Origin: Bernardetia sp.
Lineage (GTDB): Bacteria; Bacteroidota; Bacteroidia; Cytophagales; Bernardetiaceae
Assembly: GCA_020630575.1 (NCBI GenBank)
Contig: JAHDBD010000011.1
Location: 1-64,000 of the forward strand
DNA length: 64,000 nucleotides
Direction: 5' to 3'
Under the pieces are notes generated by a model. It worked only from the letters and a program-made list of their open reading frames with translations, was not told where the DNA came from and did not search any database. The position numbers were made by a program, and so were the translations under genes. The first letter of the stretch is position 1, and each line of letters opens with the position of its first letter. Shown here one piece after another: positions 63,645 to 64,000 of the stretch.

Positions 63645-64000
63645 TTGAAAACTCTACTATCCAAAATACAGATAAAAATAAATGAACGAGTTTATTTAAA
63701 AGACCCAGAAAGTTCTGAACTTGGACGTAAAATTGTGCGTCAAAGTATTTCACTTATAGATACAATAGGATTGGAAAACTTTACTTTCAAAAAATTAGCA
63801 AAAGAAATTGGTTCGACAGAAGCCTCAGTGTATCGTTATTTTGAAAACAAACACAAACTTCTTATTTATTTAGTTTCATGGTATTGGAATTGGATGGAAT
63901 ATCAGCTTGTCTTTCAGACCAGTAATTTAGAGTCTCCTGAAAAAGCTCTTGAAACAGCTATTTCTACGCTTGCAAAGCCTATCGAAGTAGATAATCAGTA
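63645..64000 (+). CDS. TetR-family transcriptional regulator (partial)
   Basis: The first 118 codons are visible; the gene runs off the window. The helix-turn-helix is typical: GRKIVRQSISLIDTIGLENFTFKKLAKEIGSTEASVYRYFENKHKLLIYLVSWYW. The first in-frame start after a stop at 63630 is TTG 63645, because no ATG precedes the DNA-binding domain. Regulated genes are not known; an inverted repeat about 140 bases upstream may be its own operator. Confidence 0.85.
   Translation, partial: MKTLLSKIQIKINERVYLKDPESSELGRKIVRQSISLIDTIGLENFTFKKLAKEIGSTEASVYRYFENKHKLLIYLVSWYWNWMEYQLVFQTSNLESPEKALETAISTLAKPIEVDNQ

Overview
The window is AT-rich and has the hallmarks of a gliding-type Bacteroidota of the order Cytophagales. 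It carries type IX secretion C-terminal sorting domains, promoter boxes of the TAnnTTTG type with almost no Shine-Dalgarno signals, 7TMR-DISM/SpoIIE signalling proteins, DUF1800/DUF1501 pairs and an ABC permease/M1 peptidase fusion. A marine Bernardetia (formerly Flexibacter) relative would fit, but that is an inference from protein character, not a search result. No rRNA or tRNA gene was recognised.

Region 1 (about 0.5-15 kb) is one coherent sulfur-to-homocysteine block, all on the plus strand. It begins with a good promoter, a SAM-I riboswitch and a 55-codon leader ORF that ends in six consecutive cysteine codons and is followed by a terminator-like hairpin. Then come metY, an OsmC-like gene, cobA, cysJ, cysI, a precorrin-2 dehydrogenase/TauE-SafE transporter fusion, APS reductase (cysH), cysD, cysN, metX and homoserine dehydrogenase. 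Together they take up and activate sulfate, reduce it to sulfide (making the siroheme needed), make O-acetylhomoserine and join the two into homocysteine. The gaps between genes are full of near-perfect palindromes, several with the core TTCAAGCGTCGACGCTTGAA.

Region 2 (15-35 kb) is a mix of cell-envelope and housekeeping genes: a LysM-repeat protein, a NadR-like kinase, a T9SS-secreted protein, a glucosaminidase, a giant exported protein of unknown function, a predicted nucleic-acid ligase, a TSUP transporter, an RDD membrane protein with a decayed duplicate, tryptophan 2,3-dioxygenase, a cation efflux protein, a DUF1800/DUF1501 pair and an SDR oxidoreductase.

Region 3 (35-56 kb) is the plastic part. 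It holds an IS200-type element with a stop codon just before its catalytic tyrosine, and this element abuts the 5' half of a 7TMR-DISM receptor gene. About 12 kb away, in the opposite orientation, lies a gene that starts in the middle of the 7TM domain and ends in a SpoIIE phosphatase. The two look like halves of one receptor split by an inversion. Between them lie an MBOAT acyltransferase, a REP-associated tyrosine transposase (RAYT) flanked by the same palindromes that litter the sulfur operon, chorismate synthase, arginase and a 1876-residue T9SS protein with delta-60 repeats. After the phosphatase half come three tandem paralogous small proteins, a second SpoIIE phosphatase facing them, a PAS fragment, and a cobalamin riboswitch controlling a BtuG-like beta-propeller lipoprotein, followed by an IS3 remnant.

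Region 4 (56-64 kb) holds an ABC ATPase plus the permease/M1 peptidase fusion, then a SulP transporter with a beta-carbonic anhydrase (probably bicarbonate uptake), and the start of a TetR regulator cut off by the window edge.
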